The notes under the pieces are model-generated. The model was not told where the DNA came from, made no database searches, and saw only the letters and a program-made list of their open reading frames with translations. Made by a program: the position numbers and the translations under genes. From the NCBI RefSeq assembly GCF_000184745.1, contig NC_014931.1, positions 6,386,001-6,450,000 on the forward strand: a stretch of 64,000 bases of DNA, in the 5' to 3' direction. Source of the DNA: Variovorax paradoxus EPS (lineage in GTDB: Bacteria > Pseudomonadota > Gammaproteobacteria > Burkholderiales > Burkholderiaceae_C). The stretch's first letter is position 1. Every line of letters begins with the position of its first letter. Shown here piece after piece: positions 8,167 to 15,542 of the stretch.

Positions 8167-10971
8167 ATGACCGCCAGCATTCAGAGGGGTTCCACGGAAA
8201 CCGATAGCAGTGTGAACCAGTTGCCAGCCAGTTCGACGCAGACCGCACAGGTCGCGTTCTCTTCCTACTCCCGTTTTGTCCAGCGCCTGCGTCGCAGGTA
8301 TGCGGCCGAGCTTGCATTGCTTCCCCCGGGCGAGCCGCGGCGCGAATCGATGACCGTGGCCTTCGAGGCATTGCGCCAGCGCGGTGATGCGGTGGGCGAT
8401 GCCTTGCGCATTGTCAGGCAGCTCGTGATGGAGCGGCTCGTTACGCTCGATTGCGACCAGCAAGCGCCTCTTGCCGTGGTGACCACCGCGGTCACCGAGC
8501 TCGCCGAATTCGCGCTCGATATCGCCTGCGCCGATGCCTGCCGCGAACTCGACGCGGTGCATGGCGCGCCGCTCGGCCCCGAGGGCCAGCGCGCGCAGCT
8601 CTGGGTGATCGGCATGGGCAAGCTCGGCGCGCGAGAGCTCAACGTGTCGAGCGACATCGATCTCATCTATCTCTACGACCTCGACGGCGAGACGAAAGGC
8701 GACGCCGACGGGCGCGGGCGCCTCGCCAACCAGGAGTATTTCTCGCGCGCCGTGAAGCGCATTTATGCGCTGGTGGGCGACACCACCGAGCACGGTTTCG
8801 TGTTCCGCGTCGACCTGGCGCTTCGGCCCAACGGCAACTCGGGGCCGAGCGTGGTCTCGCTCGATGCGCTCGAAGAGTATTTCCAGGTGCAGGGCCGCGA
8901 GTGGGAGCGCTTCGCGTGGCTGAAGAGCCGCGTGGTGGCGCCGCGCCACGTGGTGCTCGACGGCAACGCGCAGGGCCTGCGCGGTGCGGTGCTGCCCTTC
9001 GTGTTCCGCCGTTATCTCGACTACAGCGTGTTCGATTCGCTGCGCACGCTGCACCGGCAGATTCGCGAGCAGTCGGCACGCCGCAGCGCCGGCCGGCCCG
9101 AGCGTGCGAACGACGTCAAGCTCTCGCGCGGCGGCATCCGCGAGATCGAATTCACCGTGCAGCTCCTGCAGGTGGTGCGCGGCGGGCAGTTCCCCGAATT
9201 GCGCACGCGGCCCACGCTCGACGCGCTGCAGCGCCTCGCACGCGCCAACCTCATGCCGCAGGAAACCGCCGATGCGCTGGCCCTCGCCTACGAGTTCCTG
9301 CGCCGCGTGGAGCATCGCATCCAGTACCTGGACGACCAGCAGACCCATGTGCTGCCGGTGGCCGACGACGACCTGCGCTGGATCGCACAGTCGATGGGTT
9401 ACGCCGACTGCTGCCCCTTTCTCGCGCAGCTCGACACCCACCGCGAGTTCGTCGCGCAGGAGTTCGACAAGCTGCTCGGCGGCGAGAAGCCATGCAGCGG
9501 CAAGTGCAACGGCAAGAAGGCCTCGGCCCCCACCGATCTGGCCGACCTGCTCGAAGACCTGCCCCCCGTTTTTGCCGAGCGCATCCGCGACTGGTGCGAA
9601 ACGCCGCGCGTGCTCGCGCTGCGCGAAGAAACCCGCGGCCGGCTGCGCCAGCTGGTGCAGCGCACCGGCCAGTGGCTGAAGGAACCCGATGGCGATGGCC
9701 CCGGCCAGACGCCGCGCCACGTCGATGCCGCGATGCGCTGGGCCGACTGGATCGAACCGCTGATGCGCCGCGAGAGCTACCTCGCATTGCTGGTCGAACG
9801 GCCCGCCGTGCAAGAACGCCTGCTGCGCCTCTTGGGCGCCGCGAAATGGCCCGCGCGCTACCTGATGCAGCACCCCGGCGTGATCGACGAGCTCGCGAGC
9901 GACGAAATGCTGTCCGGCCGTTTCGTGGCCGACGAATTCGAGCGCGAGCTGGAGGCACGCCACGCCTCGCTCACCCGCACCGGCGAGGCCGACGAAGAGC
10001 GCCTCTTGAACCTGCTGCGCCATGCCCATCACGCCGAGGTGTTCCGCGCCCTGGCGCGCGACGTCGATGGCCGCATCACCGTCGAGCAGGTGGCCGACGA
10101 CCTGAGCGCGCTGGCCGACACCACGCTGCGCGTGACCGCCCGCTGGTGCTGGCCCCATGTGCGGAACCGCCATCGCGAGGTGGCGCAGTTCGCCATCATT
10201 GGCTACGGCAAGCTGGGCGGCAAGGAGCTGGGCTACGGCAGCGACCTGGACATCGTGTTCGTCTACGACGATGACGACGAGCGCGCCGGCGAGGTCTATG
10301 CGGCCTACGTGCGCAAGCTCATCAACTGGCTCACGGTGAAGACGCGCGAGGGCGACCTGTTCGAGATCGACACCGCGCTGCGGCCCAACGGCAACTCGGG
10401 CCTCCTCACCACCAGCTTCGAGGCCTACGAGAAGTACCAACTCCGACGCGGCAGCAACACCGCATGGACCTGGGAGCACCAGGCCATGACGCGCGCGCGC
10501 TTCGTGCTCGGCAGCGCGGACCACGGCGCCGAGCTGGGCGCGCGTTTCGACCAGGTGCGCGAGGCCGTGCTGGTGTCGCCGCGCGACCGCGAGGCGCTCA
10601 AGGCCGAGATCATCGCGATGCGCGACAAGCTGCGCGGCGCCCGGCCGGTGAAGGCCGACCGCTTCGACGTGAAGCACAGCCCCGGCGGCATGGTCGATGC
10701 CGAGTTCGCGGTGCAGTTCCTGGTGCTGTCGTCGTCGGGCGAGCATCCGGAGCTGATTCCGAACGTGGGCAACATCGCGCTGCTGCTGCGCGCCGAACTG
10801 GCGGGGCTGCTGCCAGAAGGCATCGGGCGCAGTGCGGCACGGGCGTATCGCGAGCTGCGCCGCGTGCAGCATCGCGCGCGCCTGAACGAAGAGCCGACAC
10901 AGGTCACTCCGCCTGCATTGGCCGCGGAACGCGACGCCATGCTGGCGCTCTGGAAGGCGGTATTTGGCTGA
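8167..10971 (+). CDS. glnE: bifunctional glutamine synthetase adenylyltransferase/deadenylase
   Basis: GlnE adenylylates glutamine synthetase when nitrogen is plentiful and removes AMP when it is scarce, under control of PII proteins. The predicted 934 residues match the usual length. Both nucleotidyltransferase halves are present. The N-terminal deadenylase motif IGMGKLGARELNVSSDIDL lies near residue 148, and the C-terminal adenylyltransferase motif IGYGKLGGKELGYGSDLDI near residue 678. Each is followed by an RPNGNSG loop. The ATG at 8167 leaves only 25 bp to the divergent yhdP start; GTG at 8212 or TTG at 8221 are possible alternatives. The 3' end overlaps the next gene by 8 bp. Confidence 0.95.
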   Translation: MTASIQRGSTETDSSVNQLPASSTQTAQVAFSSYSRFVQRLRRRYAAELALLPPGEPRRESMTVAFEALRQRGDAVGDALRIVRQLVMERLVTLDCDQQAPLAVVTTAVTELAEFALDIACADACRELDAVHGAPLGPEGQRAQLWVIGMGKLGARELNVSSDIDLIYLYDLDGETKGDADGRGRLANQEYFSRAVKRIYALVGDTTEHGFVFRVDLALRPNGNSGPSVVSLDALEEYFQVQGREWERFAWLKSRVVAPRHVVLDGNAQGLRGAVLPFVFRRYLDYSVFDSLRTLHRQIREQSARRSAGRPERANDVKLSRGGIREIEFTVQLLQVVRGGQFPELRTRPTLDALQRLARANLMPQETADALALAYEFLRRVEHRIQYLDDQQTHVLPVADDDLRWIAQSMGYADCCPFLAQLDTHREFVAQEFDKLLGGEKPCSGKCNGKKASAPTDLADLLEDLPPVFAERIRDWCETPRVLALREETRGRLRQLVQRTGQWLKEPDGDGPGQTPRHVDAAMRWADWIEPLMRRESYLALLVERPAVQERLLRLLGAAKWPARYLMQHPGVIDELASDEMLSGRFVADEFERELEARHASLTRTGEADEERLLNLLRHAHHAEVFRALARDVDGRITVEQVADDLSALADTTLRVTARWCWPHVRNRHREVAQFAIIGYGKLGGKELGYGSDLDIVFVYDDDDERAGEVYAAYVRKLINWLTVKTREGDLFEIDTALRPNGNSGLLTTSFEAYEKYQLRRGSNTAWTWEHQAMTRARFVLGSADHGAELGARFDQVREAVLVSPRDREALKAEIIAMRDKLRGARPVKADRFDVKHSPGGMVDAEFAVQFLVLSSSGEHPELIPNVGNIALLLRAELAGLLPEGIGRSAARAYRELRRVQHRARLNEEPTQVTPPALAAERDAMLALWKAVFG

Positions 10972-12121
10972 CGGAGCCCGCGACCGCACGACCACCGCGC
11001 TGGCTGCGTGCGCGGTTGCCGTCGCCGTCTTCCTCGCCGGTTGCGCGAGCGGTCCGCGCAGCAGCAGCGGCGTAGCCAGCGGCCGCGACGGCCCGGGCAC
11101 GAACATCCCCTCGGACCTGGACCGCGTGCCTGACGCCGAGCCGCGCATCGAACCCATCCGCAGCAGCGGCGGCACCAGCAAGCCCTACACGGTGCTGGGC
11201 CGCGGCTACCAACCGATCACCGACGACCGGCCGTTCCGGGAGTCGGGGCTGGCTTCCTGGTACGGCCGCAAGTTCCACGCCGCATCGACCTCCAGCGGCG
11301 AGCCCTACGACATGTACGCGATGACGGCCGCGCACAAGACGCTGCCGCTGCCCAGCTATGTGCGGGTGCGCAACCCGGCCAATGGGCGCGAGGTGATCGT
11401 GCGGGTGAATGACCGCGGGCCCTTCGTCGACGGACGCGTCATCGACCTGAGCTACACGGCTGCGCTCAAGCTCGACCTGCTGCGCGGCGTGGCGCCGGTG
11501 GAGATCGAGCGGATCACGAACGAGGACATCCGCACGGGCGCATGGCGGCGGGATTCGGGGACCGCGTATGCGGCAGCTTCGCCGGCCCCGCGCGCAACGG
11601 CCGCGTCGGTATCTGTGCCCTCAGCCTGGGTGGCGCCGGTGGCGATGATGAATGCGCCGGCGGCTTCCACGATGCCTGTCGCACCGCAGACACCGGTGAT
11701 GGCGATGGCACCTTTGGAACAACAGCAGCCCGTGGCGCAAGCAGCGCCGCAGGCCGTCGAAGCAGATGTACCACCGCCACCGCGGCAGCCGATCGTGGTC
11801 ACCGACCTTGCGCCGATGGCACCACTCGACGTACCGGCAAGGACGCCGTCGGCAGCATCAGCAGCCGCGCCGTCTGCCGCCGCGGCAACGGGTTTCTGGG
11901 TGCAGCTCGGTGCCTTCCGCGAACGCGACGGTGCGGAAACCCTGCTGAGCCAGGCCGCGCGCGGATTGCCTTCGCTGGCGCCGCAACTGCGCGTGTTCAG
12001 CGAGGCCGGCACGCACCGGCTCCAGGCCGGGCCGTTCGCCTCGCGCAACGCGGCCGGCGAAGCGGTCACGCAGTTGCGCGAAAGCCTGCGGATTGCGCCG
12101 ATGGTGGTCGAGCGCCGCTGA
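10964..12121 (+). CDS. rlpA: RlpA-family septal ring lytic transglycosylase lipoprotein with SPOR domain
   Basis: Lipoprotein of 385 residues. The lipobox FLAGC places the acylated cysteine at residue 27. A double-psi beta-barrel follows (GLASWYGRKFHAASTSSGE and VNDRGPFVDGRVIDLSYTAA, about residues 90-175), then a long alanine/proline-rich linker, then a C-terminal SPOR domain (TGFWVQLGAFRERDGAE) that binds denuded glycan strands at the septum. RlpA cleaves such strands in Pseudomonas. A TTG start at 10964 is chosen because GGAAGG lies at proper distance inside the end of glnE and no ATG precedes the lipobox. The short overlap with glnE implies coupled expression. Confidence 0.85.
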   Translation: MADGARDRTTTALAACAVAVAVFLAGCASGPRSSSGVASGRDGPGTNIPSDLDRVPDAEPRIEPIRSSGGTSKPYTVLGRGYQPITDDRPFRESGLASWYGRKFHAASTSSGEPYDMYAMTAAHKTLPLPSYVRVRNPANGREVIVRVNDRGPFVDGRVIDLSYTAALKLDLLRGVAPVEIERITNEDIRTGAWRRDSGTAYAAASPAPRATAASVSVPSAWVAPVAMMNAPAASTMPVAPQTPVMAMAPLEQQQPVAQAAPQAVEADVPPPPRQPIVVTDLAPMAPLDVPARTPSAASAAAPSAAAATGFWVQLGAFRERDGAETLLSQAARGLPSLAPQLRVFSEAGTHRLQAGPFASRNAAGEAVTQLRESLRIAPMVVERR

Positions 12122-12124
12122 AAT

Positions 12125-12586
12125 TCAGTCCAGCGTCTTTGCTACGACCGGCACACGCATGCCGACGTTGATGCGGTTCCAGGTGTTGATCTGCGCAACC
12201 GCCACGGTGAGTTCGGCGATTTCGACGTCACTGAACTGCGCCTTCAAAGCTGCGAATTCGGCTTCGCGCTCGTCGTGGTGATCGGCCAGCCGAGTGAGCG
12301 ATTCGGCCCAGGCCAGCGCCGCGCGCTCGCGCTCGTTGAAGAAGCTCACTTCGCGCCAGGTGGCCAGGCTGTTGATGCGCTGCCATCCCTCGCCCTGCTT
12401 GCGCAGATCGCGCACGTGCATGTCGAGGCAGTAGGCGCAGCCGTTGATCTGCGAGACGCGGGCGAAGACGAAGTCGAGCGTCGTCTTGCCGACGGTGCTC
12501 GCATCGATGCTGGCGCTGACGGCCAGGATCGCTTCGAAGGTCTTGGGGATGGTCTTGAACCAGTTCAGGCGAGGGGTCGTGTTCAT
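12125..12586 (-). CDS. carboxymuconolactone decarboxylase/AhpD-family protein (ECF41 target)
   Basis: Small protein of 153 residues of the AhpD-like alkylhydroperoxidase/carboxymuconolactone decarboxylase superfamily. The CAYCLDMH motif gives the redox pair C50/C53 and the proton-relay H57. Members are hexameric peroxidases or decarboxylases. The gene lies 95 bp downstream of an ECF41 sigma factor, which is the typical genomic partner of this family (carboxymuconolactone decarboxylase, oxidoreductase or epimerase genes). A near-perfect ECF41 promoter sits at 12640-12666 in front of it. Role: probable peroxide or organic stress defence. The substrate is unknown. Confidence 0.88.
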   Translation of the reverse strand: MNTTPRLNWFKTIPKTFEAILAVSASIDASTVGKTTLDFVFARVSQINGCAYCLDMHVRDLRKQGEGWQRINSLATWREVSFFNERERAALAWAESLTRLADHHDEREAEFAALKAQFSDVEIAELTVAVAQINTWNRINVGMRVPVVAKTLD

Positions 12587-12639
12587 GCGAAGGCTCCGGT
12601 GGATGGGTTGAAGAAAAAATCTGCTTCCTACCCACTAAA

Positions 12640-12666
12640 GACGGGCCAGCCTTCGGCCCTGTGACA
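12640..12666 (-). promoter_or_regulatory. ECF41 sigma-factor promoter upstream of the CMD gene
   Basis: On the minus strand TGTCACA (12666-12660) is followed by exactly 16 nt and then CGTC (12643-12640). This equals the published ECF41 consensus TGTCACA-N16-CGTC as I recall it. Predicted transcription starts about 45 nt before the CMD start codon. Confidence 0.82.
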
Positions 12667-12681
12667 CGTCGCGCGAACTAT

Positions 12682-13563
12682 TTATTTCGGCGCGAAGCGC
12701 TGCGCGATGCGGGCGAGCTTGTCGGGATTGCGCTGCACGCGGATGCGCGCGATGCGGTCGTCCTCGACCTCAAAGGTCTGCGCCGATTCGAGCTCGCCGT
12801 CGATGAAGCGCAGGAGGCCGGGCTCGCCGTTGATCTCCACCAGCTCCATGCGCACCACCGGGCCCATGCGGCGCCAGAGCGAGTAGTAGAGCTGCGCGAG
12901 GCGCTGGTTGCCGGTGAGCACCTTGCTGAAGGACTGCACCTTGCCGCCGCCGTCGCCGATGAGTTCGACGTCCTCGACCATCAGCGCCTTCAGGTCCTGC
13001 ATGCTGCCGCGCGCGGCGGCATCGGCGAAGGCGCGCAGCAGGCGCTGATGGGTTTCGCGCGAGACCTGGTAGCGCGGGCGCGCGTCCTGCACCTGCGCCT
13101 TGGCGCGGTGCACCAGTTGGCGGCAGGCGGCCTCGCTCTTGCCGAGCGTGAGCGCCACTTCGTCGTAGTCGGCCTCGAACACCTCGCGCATCAGGAAGGC
13201 GGCGCGCGCCTCGGGGGCCAGCCGCTCGAGCACGGCGAGGAAAGCGACGGAGATGTTGTCGGCGCGCTCCAGCGATTCTTCGGGCGTGTCGGGCGATTCG
13301 GTCAGCGTGGGTTCGGGCATCCAGGCGCCGATGTAATGCTCGCGCTGGACCTTGGCGGCGCGCAGCCGGTCGATCGACAGCCGCGTGACGACGGTGACGA
13401 GCCAGGCTTCGGCGCTGTCGAAACTGGCCTTGTCGGCTTCGTGCCAGCGCAGCCACGCGTCCTGCACCACCTCTTCGGCCTCGGCAACGGACCCGAGCAT
13501 GCGGTAGGCGATGCCCTGCAGGCGGCGACGGTAGCTGTCGAAGGTGAGGGTCGGGTCGTCCAT
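12682..13563 (-). CDS. ECF41-group RNA polymerase sigma factor (SigJ-like) with fused SnoaL-like domain
   Basis: Sigma factor of 293 residues. Region 2 (YRMLGSVAEAEEVVQDAWLRW) and region 4 (TLGKSEAACRQLVHRAKAQV) are followed by a C-terminal SnoaL/NTF2-like domain, the fused regulatory module that replaces a separate anti-sigma factor in ECF41. The group's diagnostic motifs are present: WMPEP in the linker (81-85), DGGGK (204-208) and NPDKL (279-283). It controls its neighbour and probably itself, since an ECF41-type promoter lies immediately upstream. The ATG at 13563 is the only usable start, and it sits only 9 nt after the -10 element, suggesting a nearly leaderless mRNA. The inducing signal is unknown. 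Confidence 0.93.
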   Translation of the reverse strand: MDDPTLTFDSYRRRLQGIAYRMLGSVAEAEEVVQDAWLRWHEADKASFDSAEAWLVTVVTRLSIDRLRAAKVQREHYIGAWMPEPTLTESPDTPEESLERADNISVAFLAVLERLAPEARAAFLMREVFEADYDEVALTLGKSEAACRQLVHRAKAQVQDARPRYQVSRETHQRLLRAFADAAARGSMQDLKALMVEDVELIGDGGGKVQSFSKVLTGNQRLAQLYYSLWRRMGPVVRMELVEINGEPGLLRFIDGELESAQTFEVEDDRIARIRVQRNPDKLARIAQRFAPK

Positions 13564-13572
13564 GCCCGATTA

Positions 13573-13599
13573 GACGTTCGGTGCCCGCGGGTTGTGACA
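13573..13599 (-). promoter_or_regulatory. ECF41 autoregulatory promoter
   Basis: On the minus strand TGTCACA (13599-13593), a 16-nt spacer and CGTC (13576-13573) precede the sigma gene. It is the same motif, with identical spacing, as in front of the CMD gene. The start codon at 13563 lies 9 nt past the -10 box. Confidence 0.8.
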
Positions 13600-13609
13600 C
13601 CGGCCGCCC

Positions 13610-13637
13610 AAAAAAATCGCCCCGGATTGCGGGGCGA
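13610..13637 (-). terminator. Rho-independent terminator of the ferritin-like gene
   Basis: Read on the minus strand, an 8-bp stem (TCGCCCCG/CGGGGCGA, 5-nt loop) is followed by seven T residues, 10 nt downstream of the ferritin-like gene's stop. It insulates that gene from the ECF41 promoter that begins 11 nt further on. Confidence 0.85.
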
Positions 13638-13646
13638 AGTTTCTGG

Positions 13647-14504
13647 TTATGCGCCTTGGTACTCGGGCTTGGGCCCCAGGGTGGCGGCGACTTCCTTGCG
13701 GTACCGGTTCAGTTCCTGCACGGTCTTGAAGCTGCGGTTCATCAGGAGGCTCAGGTTGTGCAGGATGCGCTCGCCGACCTTGGTTTCCCAGACGGCATCG
13801 AACTTGATCTGCTTGTCGAGCCAGTGCTCGAGCCAGTCGGGGTCGGGCATGCGGCTCTGGATGGTGTCGTTCGGGAACAGCGCCTTGTTCACATGCAGGT
13901 TGGTCGGGTGCAGGGCCTGCGCGGTGCGGCGGGCGCTGGCCATCAGGACGCCGACCTTGGTGAACGCGGCACGGGCCTCGTCGCCGAACTTCTCGAGCGC
14001 GCGCTTCATGTAGCGCAGGTAGGCACCGCCATGGCGGGCTTCGTCCTGACTCAACGTGGTGTAGATGTGCTTGATGACCGGCTCGGTGTGCCACTGGGCG
14101 GCACGGCGGTACCAGTGGTTCAGGCGGATCTCGCCGCAGAAATGCAGCATGAGGGTTTCGAGCGGGGGGGCCGGGTCGAAATCGAAGCGCACTTCGTGCA
14201 GTTCGGCTTCGGTGGGCGCGTGCTTGGGGCTGAAGCGCTTGAGGTACTCCATCAGCACCAGGGAGTGCTTCTGCTCCTCGAAGAACCAGATCGACATGAA
14301 GGCGGAAAAATCGCTATCGTGGCGGTTGTCGCGCAGGAACATCTCGGTGGCCGGCAGCGCCGCCCACTCGGTGATGGCGTTCATCTTGATGGTCTGGGCC
14401 TGCTCTTCCGTCAGCAAGGAAGCGTCGAACGACTGCCAGGGAATGTCCTTGTCCATGTCCCAGCGGACGGATTCGAGTTGTCTGAAGAGTTCCGGATAGA
14501 GCAT
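13647..14504 (-). CDS. ferritin-like/acyl-ACP desaturase-fold diiron protein
   Basis: Protein of 285 residues with an all-helical ferritin-like fold. The diiron ligands are recognisable: E76-E77-x-x-H80 (FFEEQKH) and D154-E155-x-x-H158 (QDEARHGG), with a further glutamate in WAALPATEMF. The pair of E-x-x-H motifs is shared by acyl-ACP desaturases, ribonucleotide reductase R2-like and AurF-like N-oxygenases. No signal peptide is seen. Start ATG at 14504 was chosen because residues encoded further upstream are low-complexity and unrelated. The gene is monocistronic, with a strong terminator. The substrate is unknown; oxidative modification of a lipid or amine is only an inference. Confidence 0.75.
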   Translation of the reverse strand: MLYPELFRQLESVRWDMDKDIPWQSFDASLLTEEQAQTIKMNAITEWAALPATEMFLRDNRHDSDFSAFMSIWFFEEQKHSLVLMEYLKRFSPKHAPTEAELHEVRFDFDPAPPLETLMLHFCGEIRLNHWYRRAAQWHTEPVIKHIYTTLSQDEARHGGAYLRYMKRALEKFGDEARAAFTKVGVLMASARRTAQALHPTNLHVNKALFPNDTIQSRMPDPDWLEHWLDKQIKFDAVWETKVGERILHNLSLLMNRSFKTVQELNRYRKEVAATLGPKPEYQGA

Positions 14505-14634
14505 CAAAGTCTTTCTATGGCCGCCGATTTTAGTCGGCCCGTTTGGCGCGCCCATGACAGACGCGCGATGATGCGAATACGTGCGCCGTAGCGGCACGGA
14601 TGCACACCCCCCACTTTTGAACCAGGAGCCCGCC

Positions 14635-15249
14635 ATGCGAACCCTTTTCTTATTGTCGACGCTCTGGCGCTGCACACCGGCAGTTTCCCTCGTGGCGGCG
14701 CTGTTTACGGCGCTTCCGGCGAGTGCCCAGACACCGCCCGCCGCGCCCGCTCCGGCAGAGGCTGCAGGCTGCCCCGCCATCCTTCAACACACCTTCCCGC
14801 GGCTGCAGGACGAAAAGCCCCAGACTTTGTGCCAGTACTCCGGAAAGGTGGTCCTGGTGGTCAATACGGCGAGCTTCTGCGGCTTTACCCCGCAATACAA
14901 GGGCCTGGAAGCACTGGACCTGAAATACCGCAACCGCGGGCTGGTGGTTCTGGGCTTCCCGTCGAACGATTTCTCGCAGGAATCGGGCTCCAACAAGGAA
15001 ATCGCCGACTTCTGCGAAAGCACCTTCGGCGTGAAGTTTCCGATGTTCGCCAAGTCGTCGGTGCGTGGAACGGACGCCAATCCGCTGTTCAAGCAACTCG
15101 CTCAAGCCTCGGGCACCACGCCGAAGTGGAATTTCTACAAGTACCTGATCGGGCGCGACGGCAAGGTCGTCCAGGCTTGGTCGAGCATGACGGCGCCGGA
15201 TGAAAACGGCTTCGTGAACGTCATCGAGAAGCAGCTCGGGACAAATTAA
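14635..15249 (+). CDS. secreted glutathione peroxidase-family protein
   Basis: Thiol peroxidase of 204 residues. An N-terminal signal peptide (cleavage probably after LPASA) implies export to the periplasm. The Gpx catalytic tetrad is intact: peroxidatic C82 (NTASFCGFT), Q115 (FSQE), W165 and N166 (KWNFYKYLI). The usual PCNQF loop reads PSNDF, a common bacterial variant. Such Cys-Gpx enzymes reduce hydro- or lipid peroxides, usually with thioredoxin. The ATG at 14635 is preceded by AGGAG at good distance; the GTG at 14581 would add a non-signal extension. It stands alone between divergent and downstream operons. Confidence 0.88.
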   Translation: MRTLFLLSTLWRCTPAVSLVAALFTALPASAQTPPAAPAPAEAAGCPAILQHTFPRLQDEKPQTLCQYSGKVVLVVNTASFCGFTPQYKGLEALDLKYRNRGLVVLGFPSNDFSQESGSNKEIADFCESTFGVKFPMFAKSSVRGTDANPLFKQLAQASGTTPKWNFYKYLIGRDGKVVQAWSSMTAPDENGFVNVIEKQLGTN

Positions 15250-15542
15250 GACTGACCAGTTCACAAAAATACGAATCGGTAATATTATTTACCGATGCGT
15301 CCAACCAATCGTGAACTGAACGTCACAAACGTTTACCACTGCACCGGGAACCGGGCCCCGGAAGCCGCACTCATAATTTGCGTGGGTGGTCAACGCCCAC
15401 CAGTTTTCATGTTGCGAGGTCTTCCAGGCGCTTGCCGTCTGGTCGAAATCCCGAGGCGATTCTTCTCCTCCTCCCTCCCTCCCTCCTTCGCGTCGGGGCG
15501 CCTCGCAGCATTTTTATATTCCCGCCGGAACCGGGGCCCGCG
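15250..15542. other. 293-bp leader region of the lipid-modification operon
   Basis: No gene was recognised. It holds nested inverted repeats (15257-15318), then a GC-rich leader and a polypyrimidine run (15460-15488) close to the FAD oxidoreductase start. The promoter of the downstream operon should lie here, but no clear sigma-70 or known ECF promoter was identified. Confidence 0.6.
15257..15318. repeat. nested, nearly co-axial inverted repeats
   Basis: Outer arms CAGTTCAC (15257-15264) and GTGAACTG (15311-15318) enclose inner arms ATCGGTAA (15275-15282) and TTACCGAT (15289-15296) around a 6-nt AT loop. The two dyads share almost the same centre. It could be a regulator-binding region or the 3' stem-loop of the peroxidase mRNA. 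There is no T-run after it. Confidence 0.6.
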
